Assembly: GCF_014851395.1 (NCBI RefSeq)
Contig: NW_024044459.1
Span: forward strand, 20,470,664 to 20,534,663
Length of the DNA stretch: 64,000 nucleotides
Reading direction: 5' to 3'
DNA from: Micropterus salmoides
Taxonomy: Eukaryota; Chordata; Actinopteri; Centrarchiformes; Centrarchidae
Below the pieces are notes generated by a model that saw nothing but the letters and a program-made list of their open reading frames with translations, made no database searches and had not been told where the DNA came from. A program made the position numbers and the translations under genes. Below are positions 13,175-27,039 of this stretch, piece by piece (within the stretch, counting starts at the first letter, position 1; every line of letters begins with the position of its first letter).

Positions 13175-16100
13175 TGAACCTGCCAAGTGAATCAGACGGT
13201 AAAATTTTCTTTGATTTTATCAAAGATACAGGATTAATGGGAAGAAGAAGAAGAGGAGGAGTCCCATGGATGTGTCCTTGGACACTCCCCGATAACCATG
13301 CACTGCAGTACTCTTACTCCCCGGCTGTGCGGCCAAAAAAACATTACATATATTTTCACATCTGCATGAGCACGGCTGTCACAGAAAAAGCAAAGTGAAA
13401 GCAAGTGGTTTTGGATCTTGATTTTTCTTTTCTTTCTTTTTCTTCTGTCAGTCGACAACTGAGCTTCATCCACTGATGAAGACTATGAGATATGGTTAGA
13501 ATCTTTGAAAAAAAAGTGGACCTTGAATTTGAATTATTTTGTCTCCTTTTTCTGTCAAACATCTTCTGAAAATAATGAATAATGTAAATAATAAAAGTAA
13601 GAGGAGAATATGTATTGGACAAATAAAAATTATTCTTCTTACGACAGTTCTTGGGTCTTTTAAATGCGTTTTTCTTTCATGTAATAAGGAAGATGATCAG
13701 GCATTTATGCAAAAAATTAAGCCTTTTCACAGCTGAAAAATATGGACAGTTTTTACTACCACCTTTCCACCTTGACTAATATTTACTGCAGATATTTTCA
13801 CATATATCACATCAGCTTTGGTGATGTGGGAAACACATATTTGTTTATCCTTTACAGTCAGCTGATAGGATCTAGACTTGTCAAGACTAATGACTACTTT
13901 GTCAATATCTAATTCAGCCCAGTGAAAGCTGTGTAACAGGAGTCAATTCAGTGCATCACAGAGTTTTACATAAGGACAAAAGACTGGGGTTATTGTACTC
14001 AAAGCAGAGATCAGCTCTGGCGCTTAAAAACAACACAGAAAATAAGCAACTCAATTTGAAGGGTAAAAAATGTGTACTGTGCTGCAGAACAAAAGGACAG
14101 ATGATTATTTTCTGCCCTGTAACATATCGACAGTTTAAATGCATATCAGATGGATGCAAAGCAATGGATCTACAGGACACTCTGCCCTTATAGATGATCA
14201 ATACAGACCTTAATTCCATACATCACCTATGACCAGTGCTACCCCAAAATACACCGTTCTTGACAAAAACACCTTTTAACCTGCAAGGTTAAGTAAATCA
14301 TTATTAAATAAGAAACCTACCATTAGAAATCACTAGAACTAAGTATCCTTTGAGATTTTTTTCAACCAGTTTCAATACAATTCCTCCTGATACCAAATAT
14401 ATCCTATTTCCAATACCTGACATTGGAACCTTTCTTTTTAATTCAACAAAAACAAACCACACTTCTCAATGCAACACTGACACACAAGAAATTTGCCTAA
14501 ATAAAATGGTCTAAAATGAGCAATTTCCTGACTGAGAGAGATTAAAGGATTAATAGGATTAAAAATCTAACAGAACATGTCAAGGTAACTTCAGTTATTT
14601 GGGTTTTCGATACTCGATGTCACATACATATTTTAGTTGGTCTCACCTTAACAAGTGTTGAGTATAGACACTGTGGAGATTAAAGGGAGAAAGTGTGGCA
14701 GTAATCTGATTAGCGTGCTACTACACTACACTATATGGACACAAAGTAGATGAAACAGAAACAGACTACATTATTACCAGAGCAGAAGTAGATAAGGAAA
14801 GCATCTCCATTTTTTGCTTCCAGTCTCTGTTCATCGACATAATATGACATTTTATTTTTGTTGTACCAGTGATTTAACTTACCATGACATATTTGTTTGC
14901 ATTTGGTTATGCTGACATACTGCTCACTTGTAATGATTTATGAAAGCATTTACTGGTTCTGTTAAGCATTATGTTGAGTGTCAAATACTTGCCAAAGAGT
15001 CTTCAAGGACTTATATTTTACAGCCTTGAGTACATCAAAGTAGGGGTGCACTAAAAAATTATTTTTTAGTATAGATTCATCTGCCTGTGGGGGACATTTC
15101 TTAGTGGGCTTAATTCAGGCAACAGCTGAGGTAAGGCTTATGTACAGGTCACGCTCGGGTTCATTAACAGACACCAGAAGAAAATTCTACCTGACTTTCC
15201 AGCCATCGTTCTCTGCCTCTGCCTCTCATCTTGTCAGGGTGACAACAGCTGGACTGATAAGGGAGACGCTGTAGTTCAGGCATCAGGCTAGCAGACATCT
15301 GTGTTATCTGGGAATCTTAAATGTTTACAGAACTCCCTGTCTCCACAGATTAGAGCGCAAATACATGAGACCAATTAGATGTTGATGTGACATAGGTATG
15401 CATTGGAGTCTAAACATCAGAATATTGGCTATTCAGTTAAAGATGAGAGGATCTGGTGTTGGCATTGCATGTGTTCACACGTCGTATGGTGGCCCTGTAT
15501 CTCCTCGGCCAGGTCTCATTAAAACGTAATGCGTAAGTCTTTATGAGTCTCTGAGAACTTCTTCATCACACCTGACAGACAATATTTCTACAACACTGCC
15601 AAACATTTTCTAAATCAATTAAACTTTTATTCTGTTTAAACCCCATTAAAAGTTACTAAACCCAAGATGATGTCATCAAATTGCTTGTTTTTTCCGACCA
15701 ACATTATATTCAGTTTATTATCACGTAAGACAAAGAAAAGCTGCATTTTCTGGAACTAGGTATATTTGCTTGAATCATTTGTCAAAAAACTTCTTCTCTC
15801 CATAAATGAATCAATTACTTCATCTATCATTTCATCTAACCCCCAACCTTAACCTTAACTCGTATTGTTTTGTAATTTTGTTGTTACAATTTAAATCTAA
15901 TCCTTTTATTTACTTTAAGTAACACCTGACTCTGATGTCTGTCAACATCAAACACACATTACACATGCTGCCATACGCACAACATGTGGCAATCTGTCCC
16001 ATGTAAGTGCTATTTGAATAGAATTAAAATGGGAGTTTAAAAGCTATTGTTAGTTGCCTCCATAGAACTGTCTCACTATGAAACTCATTAATCAGTCGAC

Positions 16101-16837
16101 CAAAGCGTGACACTTTAATCAGAGGATTTTTCAAATTTTTTCCTGTAACACTCTTTAGAGACGAACATGAGCAAGATGTTCACTCACACAGATACGGGTG
16201 CATGCAGGGACATTTAATCTTGAATACCCGCGGTGGTACCCATACACCTACTTGAAAGGCATGCTGTATGGTCACATAATGATCGCACATGCTTGGAACC
16301 CCAGGTTTTAATTACCGGCTTCAACAGGCAGACAAGAGCCGCCACTTCTAATCACAATCAATACACAGAGACAAATAGGCACTCACCCACACATTGTCAC
16401 TGTTAGTTTCCTGCTACAAAAGCCCTCACACAATCAGAATGACAGGTAACTGTTATGTCACAGGAAAAGAAGGGCATATTCAAAGTATCCTTAAAGTAAG
16501 CACTTTTACACAGGTATGATCTTAGAGGGAAAAAAAGCATTTTATTTTTTGTTACTTTACTACACTCTCAACAAAAAGATCTCTGTGACTTTGAGAGATT
16601 TCCGATGTTGTGCTTATGTGGGGCAGGAGTCTCAATAGTGATCAATATGTGTAAACCTGGTGAGGCTACACCATAGAAACAGTGGTTGAGGAGACAGCCA
16701 ATGCCATAATTGTTCAACACAAAAAGACAAAAGGGATTCGTGACAAATAGCACACAGATCATCAACACTGTCAGGGGAACACTATGGACTGAGTTCTTTC
16801 TGTAGAGATATGACCAGTATTTGGGTACTAGTTAACT
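13175..16837. other. Intergenic, no gene seen
   Basis: A part near 13440-13560 (ctgagcttcatccactgatgaagac) looks like the end of a dispersed retroelement, with low confidence. The rest is AT-rich with no recognised feature. Confidence 0.5.
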
Positions 16838-16845
16838 GCATTGAC

Positions 16846-17854
16846 TAGGGGTGTGACGAGACACTTAACCCATGAGATGAGATTCGAGATTGAGTTTACA
16901 AGATCGAGAGGAGATGAGATTTTAACACTATTTTTAAGAAATCTAGTATTGAATTACATAAACATTTTGGAAATTAAATACTTTAATACCTGCATTCTGA
17001 TGATTTTTTCTGCACCAGTTTATGGTGAAAATGTTTTTATTTATGTAAAGAGAAACACAAAATTCAAGTGGCAGGTGAAAATTCAAACTCTAAAGCCTAA
17101 CTAATATCAGGATTTAGTCTTCCCTCCTCTTTGTGTCTTTGTTTGGGGAAGTTACCTCTTTAATTGTGATTGTGGCACCTATTCACCTCAATAATAAATT
17201 ATTACATTTTAATTTATTTATAAGCTCCTGGACTTTAATTGCTCCTGTGTTTCAGCAGCTTTTCTGCACATGTTCAAAACTTTCTTCTTCACATATCATG
17301 TGTTCTCTGACATGTCTAGAAAAAAAGCAGAATAAGACTAATGTCATCATTTAATAAGAAGTCTACCTGCCCTTTACTCTGCTGTGCATTACGTTATTGA
17401 TCCGCTGGTAATAACGTTATTCCCTTCAGACTGTTAGACCGACGCAGTCTGGGACTGCATGTTTTATGTGAAACTGAAAGTAACTGAAACACTTGTGATC
17501 AGGCAGAAATCTCACTACAAATTCACACGTTAACTTCAGTAGATCATAAAGTGCAGCTCACTGTCCCAAACAGAGCTTTGTTGCGCCTCAGTTTTTAGAA
17601 GTTTATGCTGCAAAACTCTACAAGCTACGTTACCACTCGTCACAGCTGTCGCGACTCACAACATGAACGGTGAGATTCAGTTGATTAATATCAAGGCGTA
17701 CACCGATGTTGCATCAGCTGGGTGGAGTTGAGTCGCTCTGTGAATCTTATCAGTTATAATTACATTTGTATTTCACTGCGTCAGAACATTAATGTGTGGC
17801 TTGACAGCATGTGAAAAATGTCAATTGCGTGGTAGAGATCTCGTCAGATCCCTA
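16846..17854. mobile_element. Non-autonomous hAT-like element with perfect 8-bp target duplication
   Basis: The left end is taggggtgtgacgaga, and the right end (reverse complement) is tagggatctgacgaga: 14 of 16 identical. Both sides carry the direct duplication gcattgac (16838-16845 and 17855-17862). An 8-bp duplication and a TAG-type end are hAT features. The 1009-bp interior has no transposase frame. Part of it resembles the interiors of the elements at 31279 and about 9241. Confidence 0.82.
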
Positions 17855-18071
17855 GCATTGACTGAACAGAATTGTTACATTAGTATGATGTTTCTGCAAT
17901 AAAAACGCTGCTAATTTGGTTTGTATAGCATCGCATTCATCAAATACAGCATATGCAATTGGAGAGAAACTAATCAAGTACTCATTACTTGAAAACTGCT
18001 TGTTCCTCACACTGTGAGAAATGTCGAATGATGTGGTGATGGATAGGGACATCTCAGTTTTAAGAAACGTA

Positions 18072-18380
18072 TTAAAGGAAGAGTTCGACAGGCTTACAAT
18101 TAATTGCTTTCTTACAGAGAGTGAAATGTGGTGATTGATAAAAAGTTAGCTTAGCACACAGACTGGAAACATTAGGAAACAGCTAGCGTGGCTCTGGCTA
18201 AAGCTCACTAATCAATTGTATCAACATTGTATCTCAATTGTTTAATCCAAAACAGAGTCTATAAACAAAACCTTTAGGACAGTCTTTATGCTAAGCTAAG
18301 AAGCTTTTGGCATAACTTCATATTTATTGAACAGACAGGAAAGATCTAACTTTCAACAACAGACTATTGCTTTCACTACA
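18072..18380. repeat. Common fish interspersed repeat (family unknown)
   Basis: The sequence gttagcttagcacacagactggaaac..aaacagctagcgtggctctgg..aaagctcactaatcaattg is a pattern I know from many fish introns. It has no coding capacity. Borders are approximate. Confidence 0.5.
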
Positions 18381-19127
18381 ATATTTCTGCCAGCAATTTG
18401 TAAAGTGTTCAATGTATAAATAGTGCAGTGTCAACATTACAGCATAGTATACACTACTACCTCTTCTTGGTCATAGATTTGAGTAATACTCATGCTCTCC
18501 AATGTCATACATTCCATGGGATAATTAACACAGCCTCGCCGATAGTCTACCTGTGGCTTTCATCTGTCTCTAAAATGACTACACTGGAACCATAGTAAGT
18601 TTAGGAGTGGGGATAAAAGAGAGCGGGAGAGAAAGGATGAATGGGCGAGATCCTTGGATTAATAGTGTTGAAGAGGAAGAAAAGGCAGGACAGGCAGTGA
18701 AGATGGGAGTAGAATCGTGAATTGTGTCTTTGCACTCTATAAGTCACTCAAGTAACAAGTTGCCAGAAGTTTATTTACTCTTGAGCACTTTAGACAAATG
18801 GCTCGATGCTACAGGAGTCTGTGGCCAAAGTTATGGGAGAAGTAGTCAGTCTGCAGAAAAGTACACTACATTTATTTGCTTTGTAGAGCCTACAGTTACT
18901 GAGCAGCGCTGCTGGTACAACAGCTACATATGTAACCATTAAGAAAGAGTCTCCCACTTGTTTATTACTGCAACATTTACAGAATTCCACGAGAGCAATA
19001 CAGAGAAGCAATATTGCTGATTTGACCCGTCAGTGGTCCTAATAAATGGTCATCTTTTGCTGAATAATACATTGTTTTCTACTGTGTAATATTCATGAGT
19101 TGCTTATGATATTAGTAAGTGAAAGTT

Positions 19128-19350
19128 CCGTGGCTTTAGGAATGACAATTTTGTTTGGTAGGTCCACCACTGAGGTCCAGACTGCTGTGAAACATTGGTC
19201 CACGTCTATCCTAATGCCTTTGGTGACCCCCCGACTTTTCCTGTAGTGCCACCATGAGGTTGAGATTTAAGGTTTAAACGGAAATGTTTCTACTACAACT
19301 ATTGGATGAACGGTAATGGAATTTAGGACACACATTAATTTAGGTCCATC
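19128..19350. repeat. Common fish interspersed repeat (family unknown)
   Basis: The stretch accatgaggttgagattta..aactattggatgaacggtaatggaatttagg belongs to a dispersed non-coding repeat found widely in fish. Borders are approximate. Confidence 0.45.
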
Positions 19351-20467
19351 AGTCAGTTATTAAACATGATGTTAGTGCCAGTGTTATGTTGGTCTGATCT
19401 GCTTGAAGTAAACACACTCAAAAGTATTGGCCAGGAGATAATATACAGTATCCAACACTCAATAAGATGCACTTTAAAATCAGTAATAGAAACACACACA
19501 TTATTTTGGCTGATTACTGCATTTTATTGATGGCTTTGGAAAAAGCAACAAGGATTATTTCCCATCAAAACATAACCAAATTTATAACCCAAAAACATCT
19601 CTACTGCGAGTTCTAAACTTCATAATTACCATCATTAACAGAATATGAGTTCAGAAATCCTCCACTGTTAAACTAGTTAAGAAATTAACATAATAGTAAG
19701 AAAGGTCTTTTGAGTTTCAAGGATAGGTAAGGCTGGAAGCATAAGGCCGTAATTCTGAACGCTACTCAACTCTATCACAGTATCAATGGAGCTAGTGTCA
19801 GGATTATCTCCACAGAGATAATCAGAGCAAATAAAACCATATTAATCCATAAATTCCAGAAGAATAGATTATAAAGGCAGCGTGAGCCAGATGACTCTAT
19901 ACGAGTTTCAAATGGCAACAAACAACAGATATACTTCTAGACACCATTTCCAGATTCGGTGGGAAACAGGTCCACATGCCAGTAGTTTAAATGTATTCAT
20001 TCAACTATTATGGAACTTTAGTGCCAATATACAGTCATGTATTATTTTTTATGTATTAGGTCTGCTAAACTTCCAAATAATCAATTCTTACTGGAAAAAC
20101 TGGTTCCTCTGTCAAATCAAATATATCAAAGCATCATCTCTACCACTAAAAAGCCATTAACGACTGGCCAAACCAGAAAAAATGAAAGGGCAGCATGACA
20201 GCAACACAATGTATTTTGACTCAGAAAGTCACAGTGGCTAACAATGTGACTTCTGCCACATTGGTCAGAATTCATTAAATTCTTTCAAATGAAAAAATAA
20301 AGACACAATTTAATGGCATGTTACTTTTGCAGTCAGTATTTTCTACAAGTTAGCACTGACACATTAAATACGGAAAAATTTCAAGATGAGAGTCTTAATG
20401 CAACTAAAACCTAATTTGCACAATCCTGCCACACTGCTCCAAGGCCTTCTACCACTGTGGGTTTTTT

Positions 20468-20473
20468 TTTATT
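20468..20473 (-). promoter_or_regulatory. ipo11: Candidate polyadenylation signal of ipo11 (AATAAA)
   Basis: The minus strand reads AATAAA here, about 880 bp after the stop codon, the first canonical hexamer I noticed downstream. It sits at the edge of an A-rich run, which makes a chance match possible. An ATTAAA variant at 20309-20314 is an alternative. Confidence 0.35.
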
Positions 20474-21353
20474 TAACCAGGAAAGTGTTAAAGTCTAATG
20501 ATGTGAGAAAATGTACCATTGAGAAAAAGACGACATGTGAAACAGTTTTTGGTTATTAAAGTGCTCCAACACACCATCAATTAGCAGCAGTATGTATATA
20601 CATATAAATGTGGTTCAGAACGCATACAAATCAAAATAAATCGTCCATTTTACAATCAAGAAAAATTCCTTCTAAACTAACTCAAAAAGAAAGAAAAACA
20701 CCTTCGAGTTCACTCAGTAGTTACTTCAACTTGACCTCTGGTTATGACAAACTTATCCTTTTTAAAAATGTACGAGAAATTAACACAAAGTAAAAACAAA
20801 CTAAAAAGTAAAATATTGTCATGCAGAATATCATCCATACTTACATACATACAAAATTACATTTCTTTTTTTTCTCTTTTTAAGAATAGAGTCTGTAAAC
20901 ACTGCTTTAGGTCCTTTAGGTACAGTTTATCAACATTTCTGCTACAGTCTGTATGTTTTTCTGTAGAAAATAGTCTGAGGCTCCCGCTCTGGCACCTGCA
21001 GGTGATTTTTCCTATATACGCTCTCCCAACTTTTATACCATCTGTCCAATTTCCTACCCATTCCACGTTAAAACCACAGAAAGAAGAAACTTAACCCTCA
21101 GACGCCATCTTGATAAAAAGGAACCCAAATAATAGAGAAAGGGACAAGGGGTGTTATAGCTGAAGATAGTCAACAAGGCTAGGTCTGAATATAGATAAGG
21201 CATATGATGGGTAGAGGTTGGGAAGGTTTGGATTAGGAGTCCACACGTTGGGGCAGGTTGTTAGCCTTCCCAGTACATTTTCAAAAACGAGGGGTAGAGG
21301 GTAGCATTGGGCAAAGATGTTTGTGTAAGGTAGTGAAGGTTTGTAGATGTGAT
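20474..21353 (-). other. ipo11: Probable 3' untranslated region of ipo11
   Basis: The sequence after the stop codon on the minus strand has no coding potential. It runs about 880 bp to the first AATAAA motif on that strand. The length is typical for a vertebrate 3' UTR. The boundary is inferred; no transcript data are available. Confidence 0.45.
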
Positions 21354-21518
21354 TCACAGGCCTTGGAGGAACTCCTGGAGCTGCCTGACGAGCTCTGTGT
21401 CCACCGTCTCCATCAGGACCCCGAAACCTTGGTCCCCCATCAGGGCCTGCTGTGCCTTCAGCTTCTCATAGACAAACTGCTGGAGAGAGACGCTGTGCAC
21501 CGGGTCCTCCAGGGCCAA
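21354..21518 (-). CDS. ipo11: Importin-11, last coding exon with stop codon
   Basis: The final coding exon has 165 nt: 54 residues and a TGA stop at 21356-21354. It starts LALEDPVHSVSLQQFVYEKL and ends VRQLQEFLQGL, the characteristic C-terminus of importin-11. The acceptor is a strong pyrimidine tract (ttttctttttcccactacag). The frame joins in phase 0 to the exon ending ..KRKKL at 54396. The exons in the window give 225 residues with no break, so the gene looks intact and functional. An open frame continues upstream of the acceptor to 21566, but that part is intronic. Confidence 0.96.
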   Translation of the reverse strand: MALEDPVHSVSLQQFVYEKLKAQQALMGDQGFGVLMETVDTELVRQLQEFLQGL

Positions 21519-22913
21519 CTGTAGTGGGAAAAAGAAAATGGAGATACACATTAAACATACATACATATTAAACTAACTAACTGTAAATGAGCCGCTGATA
21601 TTCTCTCTCACGCACAGTTACACATATACTGCCTTCAAAACCTATTCAACCAAAGTGACATTTCATTGACATCGGTGGTGTTGCATACTGAATTCCAAAT
21701 GCTTCTTGAAAAAGGAAATGCTGCAAATTACATGCAGACATAATTTATGACCAGTACCCTCCTCCTTCCCTGGTCAAATACAAGGAGGTTGAATATTTTA
21801 TCTAACCATTCAGCCCCATTCGATACTGACATGAGGGCAAGTAGATACTGTCAAATGTGGCAAACAATTGCTTCAGCTTCCTGGAAAATTAAGGACTATC
21901 TTGTGTAGAAGGTGCAAGGATAACTGAAACTCCACTGATTTCAAAACCAGCGTCTTTGGTTGCTGTGCTGGTATGGAAGCACTTGTTGTAGTATATCTGC
22001 TTACACACGGTCTATGAATCTCAACATGTACATTCAATGCTTGCGTAACATCTACTTTACAGTCTGAAACCACAACTACATATTGCATTTCCATTATGCA
22101 GGGTAATATAAACTGTGGGTATATAGATAAACCTAAGCCCTATTCACAGTATATGACAAGGAACAAACATATGAAGCCAAGTACATTTAGAGGCACTCTA
22201 TCTGAGCAACAATAAAGATAATTTTTAATACTATTGAAAGAACCTAACAATTCGTATATATGAATAATTCTTGATCAATTTCTGCCCTACAAAAATAGTA
22301 TGTTCACTTGTATCGCCTTAAAGGGTTTTAGAGTCATTGTTGACAGAAAGGGAAGGAAAAAGCAACTCAGACATGTTTCCATTTCCAACTTTGACATACG
22401 CATCTAACACAAAACTTGCACTAGAGAAAATGATTCAGTATATGCAACCACTGCCATTCATGTTAAGCAGAAGACAGCACAGAGAAAATAATCCTTGACA
22501 ATAGAAAAGCAATGGCGGACTAGAGCAGACACATTTCTGTGGGGAAACACACTGTCATTTAAGTTCTGTGGAATGAAGCGAGAGCAGAGGCAAACACAAC
22601 AGCACAGCAAAAGTTTGAATGCCTCTGCAAATCAATTAGAGGGGTATACACGTACAATCAAAACTTTCCTATCTGCAGTATGGCCAACTTTTAAAACAAT
22701 TTGTCGGGTTACAAAATAAAGTAAAAACATAATTATATGCATTTGTTTGTAAAAAAACAATGTAAACTGTACTTGTTTACATTATACAAATGTTCTCTTA
22801 ATTTGAATCCATTTATGCACCTGCATGCCTGCAGCTCAGTTCTGGCTCTTTCACTTGAGTTGGCTTTGATTTTTCCCACAGATTAATTATTGTTATTATG
22901 TGATGTTGCCTGA

Positions 22914-22932
22914 CCCCCCCCCCCCCCCCCCC
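22914..22932. repeat. Run of 19 C
   Basis: Homopolymer tract; the true length is likely uncertain in any assembly. Confidence 0.9.
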
Positions 22933-25900
22933 AACCTTTTGAATGCATGTCAGTGTACTGAAGTACAAACACAAACAAACACATCTCCCAAGCATCACTG
23001 ATATGGGTGAGGTGAGGTGCCTATACCATTTTTATAATTGCATTTGTATTGATGTATATTGTCTGTTATGTAACAGAAGGGAGTTACAAAACTCAGTTTC
23101 ACTATATAACCGGTTATATTGTGACAAATAAATATACCTACCTACCCACCCACACATGCTTCCTAAGTGACTGAATCGTCTTTCTAAACTATTATACACA
23201 AACTTGACATTTGGGCATGCTTACGCACTCCTACTCGCGCTGTCCCACAAGAGCCCCCACAAACCCCACATAAAAAAAACAAAACAAAAAACTTTGGGTC
23301 TTCTGAGAGGCAGAATATTATAATGACAACTCTTGGTCTCCAGCCAATCACTGGAAAGAATACTTGTCATGCTAATTAGTTCTTTGTCATTACAGTGCAA
23401 TCAACCTAGTGAAGAGTGGCTGTTGGAGAGTGGTTTAATGGAAAAGCTGTCATCTAAACTGCATAATTACCTTCAGCACAAGGACCTGCTGGAAGTGTGT
23501 GGCTGTGTGTGTGTGTAGAGCCAAATATCAAGGTCTTTGTAAGCATTTCTTAATCACTATGATCCTGTTAAATATCCAATTTAACTAGTAACATTAATGA
23601 TACACGTCTGCATAAATCCCCAAATGTATCGGATATTAGTAATAGTTTAGTGCTGAAACAGACAATTACAAGTCAGTAGGTACATTGTGTAATGTCTCAG
23701 CAACAATATGTCCAATTAAAGGGGACTGCCCACATTATATATACTGAACAAAATCTTCTACAAAATGCCAATGAAACACAGTATTAAAAAAAATGTTTGC
23801 AGATGTTGTGTATATTGAAAAGGACAAGATAAAGATTCAACAGATGAAGAGACCGTTAAATTGAGAGAAACAGCAAAATGTAAACAGTATGTTAAAAGTA
23901 GACATGAGCTTAAAAGGCAGAGTGTTTTAGATAGCAGACAACAGAGCACTGAGATAAAGAGCAATATGCTGAGGACACCTGCTGTGCTGATTCTGTGTGT
24001 ACAAAACTGCACTGATAAAAACAATCTGAAGAGGGGAAGCTACCAATAAGAACAATAAGCATGATCCACTGTCATCCCAGGGGAAAAGCAGCGGCAGAGA
24101 TGAGTAGATGAGAGAGGAAGATGAGAAAGAACAAAGGAGGCACGGGGCAAGAAGAGGTGAGGATGCGAACCCTATGCAGAGGCAAAAAGGGAACAAAGAA
24201 AGTGGCATTAAGAAAACACAAATGCATCAAGTGAAAAGGAGTGTTGACGTACAAGAAGAAAGGTTACCAGGACCTGGCATGATGACGTTGTAGCAGGTAA
24301 CACCATAAAGAAAGCAAGTGACGAGAACAAGATGACGTGGGGTGCGAGTGGGCAATCACAGCTGTAGCTCATTGTTCAGGAAAGAGAGGAGAACGAATAG
24401 GAGGAGTGGGCAACATGAGAGAAAGGATGAAATGACAGAGCCTGTGAAAGCCCTCATCTCTAATGCAATCCCTGGACTACAGCTGCCCTTTTCTGAAGCA
24501 AACAAAGTAAAAAGTCCCATGCCATTACTGTTAAAACATCAGTGTTGTTGAAAAAACAATATCGGCCTGCGCCAGGGATTTTAAACATCTCCCACTACAA
24601 CACACACACTTTGTGCACACACATCCATGTTTATTGCTCTAAGCTCTCTGAATGACAGGCCCCACACTAAGACAAAACCAGCTACATATCGCTACTACAT
24701 TAGGAAATCAGGGAGTAACCAGCAGCCACGATTTTACCGATTATCAATGTTTAGATTTACCACAAGTGGGCCTATTTTTTTTTTTTTTAACCTTCTGACT
24801 CCTCAGACCTGTTAATTCCTCTCTCCTTACCACGGCATTTCACCCAAAGTCATTTTCTCACCAGAAGCCAGGCTGTTCTCATTTCTCTATTGTGTGCCTC
24901 CCCGTCTCCTCTGTCCTCCTTCCTTGACCATGAAATCGATCTCAGTGTGCCATCTTGAAGGACATCTCAATTCCTAAAATGCATCTCGAGAAGCGAGGAA
25001 AGAGCAGGCTTGCCGGAGGAGCTATGTGCGATGATGCACCACTGTATCCTTTGTGGAAGTCTTTTCTGCACCCGTGACGCGCAGCTGGAATATACAAACT
25101 ATGGCAGGAGCAGGACTCTACAATGTTCCTTTTGTATTCATAAGTTTTAATAGTTTCCTTCACCATTTATACCGCATTCCTTAATGACATTTCACTTTGA
25201 TATTACGGATGGTTTTACCATTTATTGTAAGCTAGTGATGTGAGGAGATGCTGTGCTTATTTATGCACGAGGCACAACAGCAACTTGATTGATTATTTAA
25301 ATGTCCTGACACGACAACAGGAATGGTTAGGATCTAATATTAATTCATGCTTACTGTTTGGAGTAAAGCAGTCGTCTTCCTGATCAATCCTGAGCTCCAT
25401 CAGAGCTGTCTAAAAATGTATTTCAGAAGCTCAAAGTTTCATTCTGTTTCCTCTGTCCTGTCAATTGTCAAGTGTGCCACGACATTTGCTGTGACACTGC
25501 TGTGAGCATTTAAAACATTTAAAATGGCTGACAGCAGCCTGTCTAATCATTAACATAAATCGTTAAAGAAAACACTCATCAGTGCAACACACAATAAAGA
25601 AATCACCTGGAAAGATACGTGGACCGGTAGAGGTGGAATAAAATGTCAATGCAGTAGAGGTCTCTAAATCGGAGAAATAATTTGTTCGGGTGGGTGGCGG
25701 GTCGATGATTTATACGTATGTGTGGATTCAGTCAGAGCCGATCCGCACATCACACCAATTCAATTGTGACAAGACACGTGCAAACACCTGCTAACGTCAA
25801 CATTTTTGGCTAAATCAACACGAGTGGTCAAAACTACTACCTCGAAATGTTTCTACATGTCACAATGTTGGCAAGATATTTTTCTGAACCATTTAAAGTT

Positions 25901-26159
25901 TTAAGTAAAGTACTTCTGTAAAAATAATGTTATTGACATTATTTTTCTGATCGGGCAGCTGACAAATAGGGTCTATTATTATTAATATCATAACATAGCA
26001 GTTACGTGGAGATTTGAGTAATTTTAAAAGATTAATATTAATCTTAACTAGTAACATTCTAATGTCCTTTATGTGCCTCTTTTTCATGATGATGACTGAA
26101 TAAAAGATTAAAATATTAATCAGACAGGTTTTTATTTTGTATAAATTCACTGTTATATT

Positions 26160-26265
26160 ATTTTAAAAATAATCTTTAGAATAATCGATAACTTAGTCGA
26201 TTAATAATAAAATAATCAGTAGATTAATTGACTAATACAAAAATAATTGTTTGGTGCAGCCCTAA
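26160..26265. repeat. Fragment of a hAT-like MITE, right end
   Basis: AT-rich sequence with repeated attaatcg/cgattaat motifs ends ggtgcagcccta, an inverted hAT-type terminus related to 38940. The left terminus is missing. Confidence 0.5.
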
Positions 26266-26790
26266 AAACAATAGACCCCTCTATTCAGTGGAAAAGCACA
26301 TTTGTAATAGGAAGCAAAGTCAGGCAGGCATCAGCTTACTGGAGTTAATGATGCAACAACGTGTACTTTTCCAGCCTTTATCACATATCCCGTGGTGCGT
26401 CTAACTACAAACATACAAATACAGTAGATGTGCGTGTGTGAAGACATACACCCACATCAATGTGGTGTAATAAGCTGTGGGGCTGTATGATGTACTGAAG
26501 TGTAAACTAAGAGCTGTATTGTGTAAGGAGATGCTGACAGTGTGGGATTACACTGATGTTAATTTCATCAGCTAATTTCTTACACATCATCCACAGGCGT
26601 CCCCAGCCAGTTACCCAACCCTGACTAGACTTGCAAGCTGCTCTCAAGTGGTCAAATTTGACTCCAAGCATCATTTTAGTTGAGACAACACACGCTTTTA
26701 TGGCTTCATGCTTATGCAAGACAATAAATCCAAATGCTGCTTGAAAATGCAAAGATCTTAGCATTCATCTCTCCATCCACTATCTCACTG

Positions 26791-26888
26791 GATTTTGGCA
26801 TTTAACTTGTATTACTCTTTCAGTGTATTTGAGCCTATTTAACATGTGTAGTTCTATGCTCTACATTTCTTACCAGTTATGTTGGTCA
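26791..26888. repeat. Direct repeat on the left side of the LINE
   Basis: About 98 bp from gattttggcatttaac to gttggtcag. A close copy is at 29612-29713, on the other side of the LINE at 27040-28747. Confidence 0.7.
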
Positions 26889-27039
26889 GAAACATATTGC
26901 AGATCATTTTTTCTACCATGTTAACAAATTGATTATAAGGACACTTTCGCACATGTTCACAATAAAGCATGTGCTGCAGTCTGTGCACGTGTCCCTGTGT
27001 TTGATCCGTATTCATAAACCTATGGACGCTTATTTTCCA

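Larger units (their letters stand above)
17863..20467. other. Intergenic, two dispersed repeats only
   Basis: Apart from the repeats at 18072-18380 and 19128-19350 nothing is recognised. The segment lies directly beyond the probable 3' end of ipo11. Confidence 0.55.

Noticed and set aside
15048..15066. Near-palindrome ctaaaaaattattttttag
   Set aside because: Low-complexity A/T arms; expected by chance in AT-rich DNA.
21519..21566. Upstream extension of the last ipo11 exon as coding
   Set aside because: An excellent pyrimidine tract and acceptor end exactly where the known protein resumes, so this part is intron.
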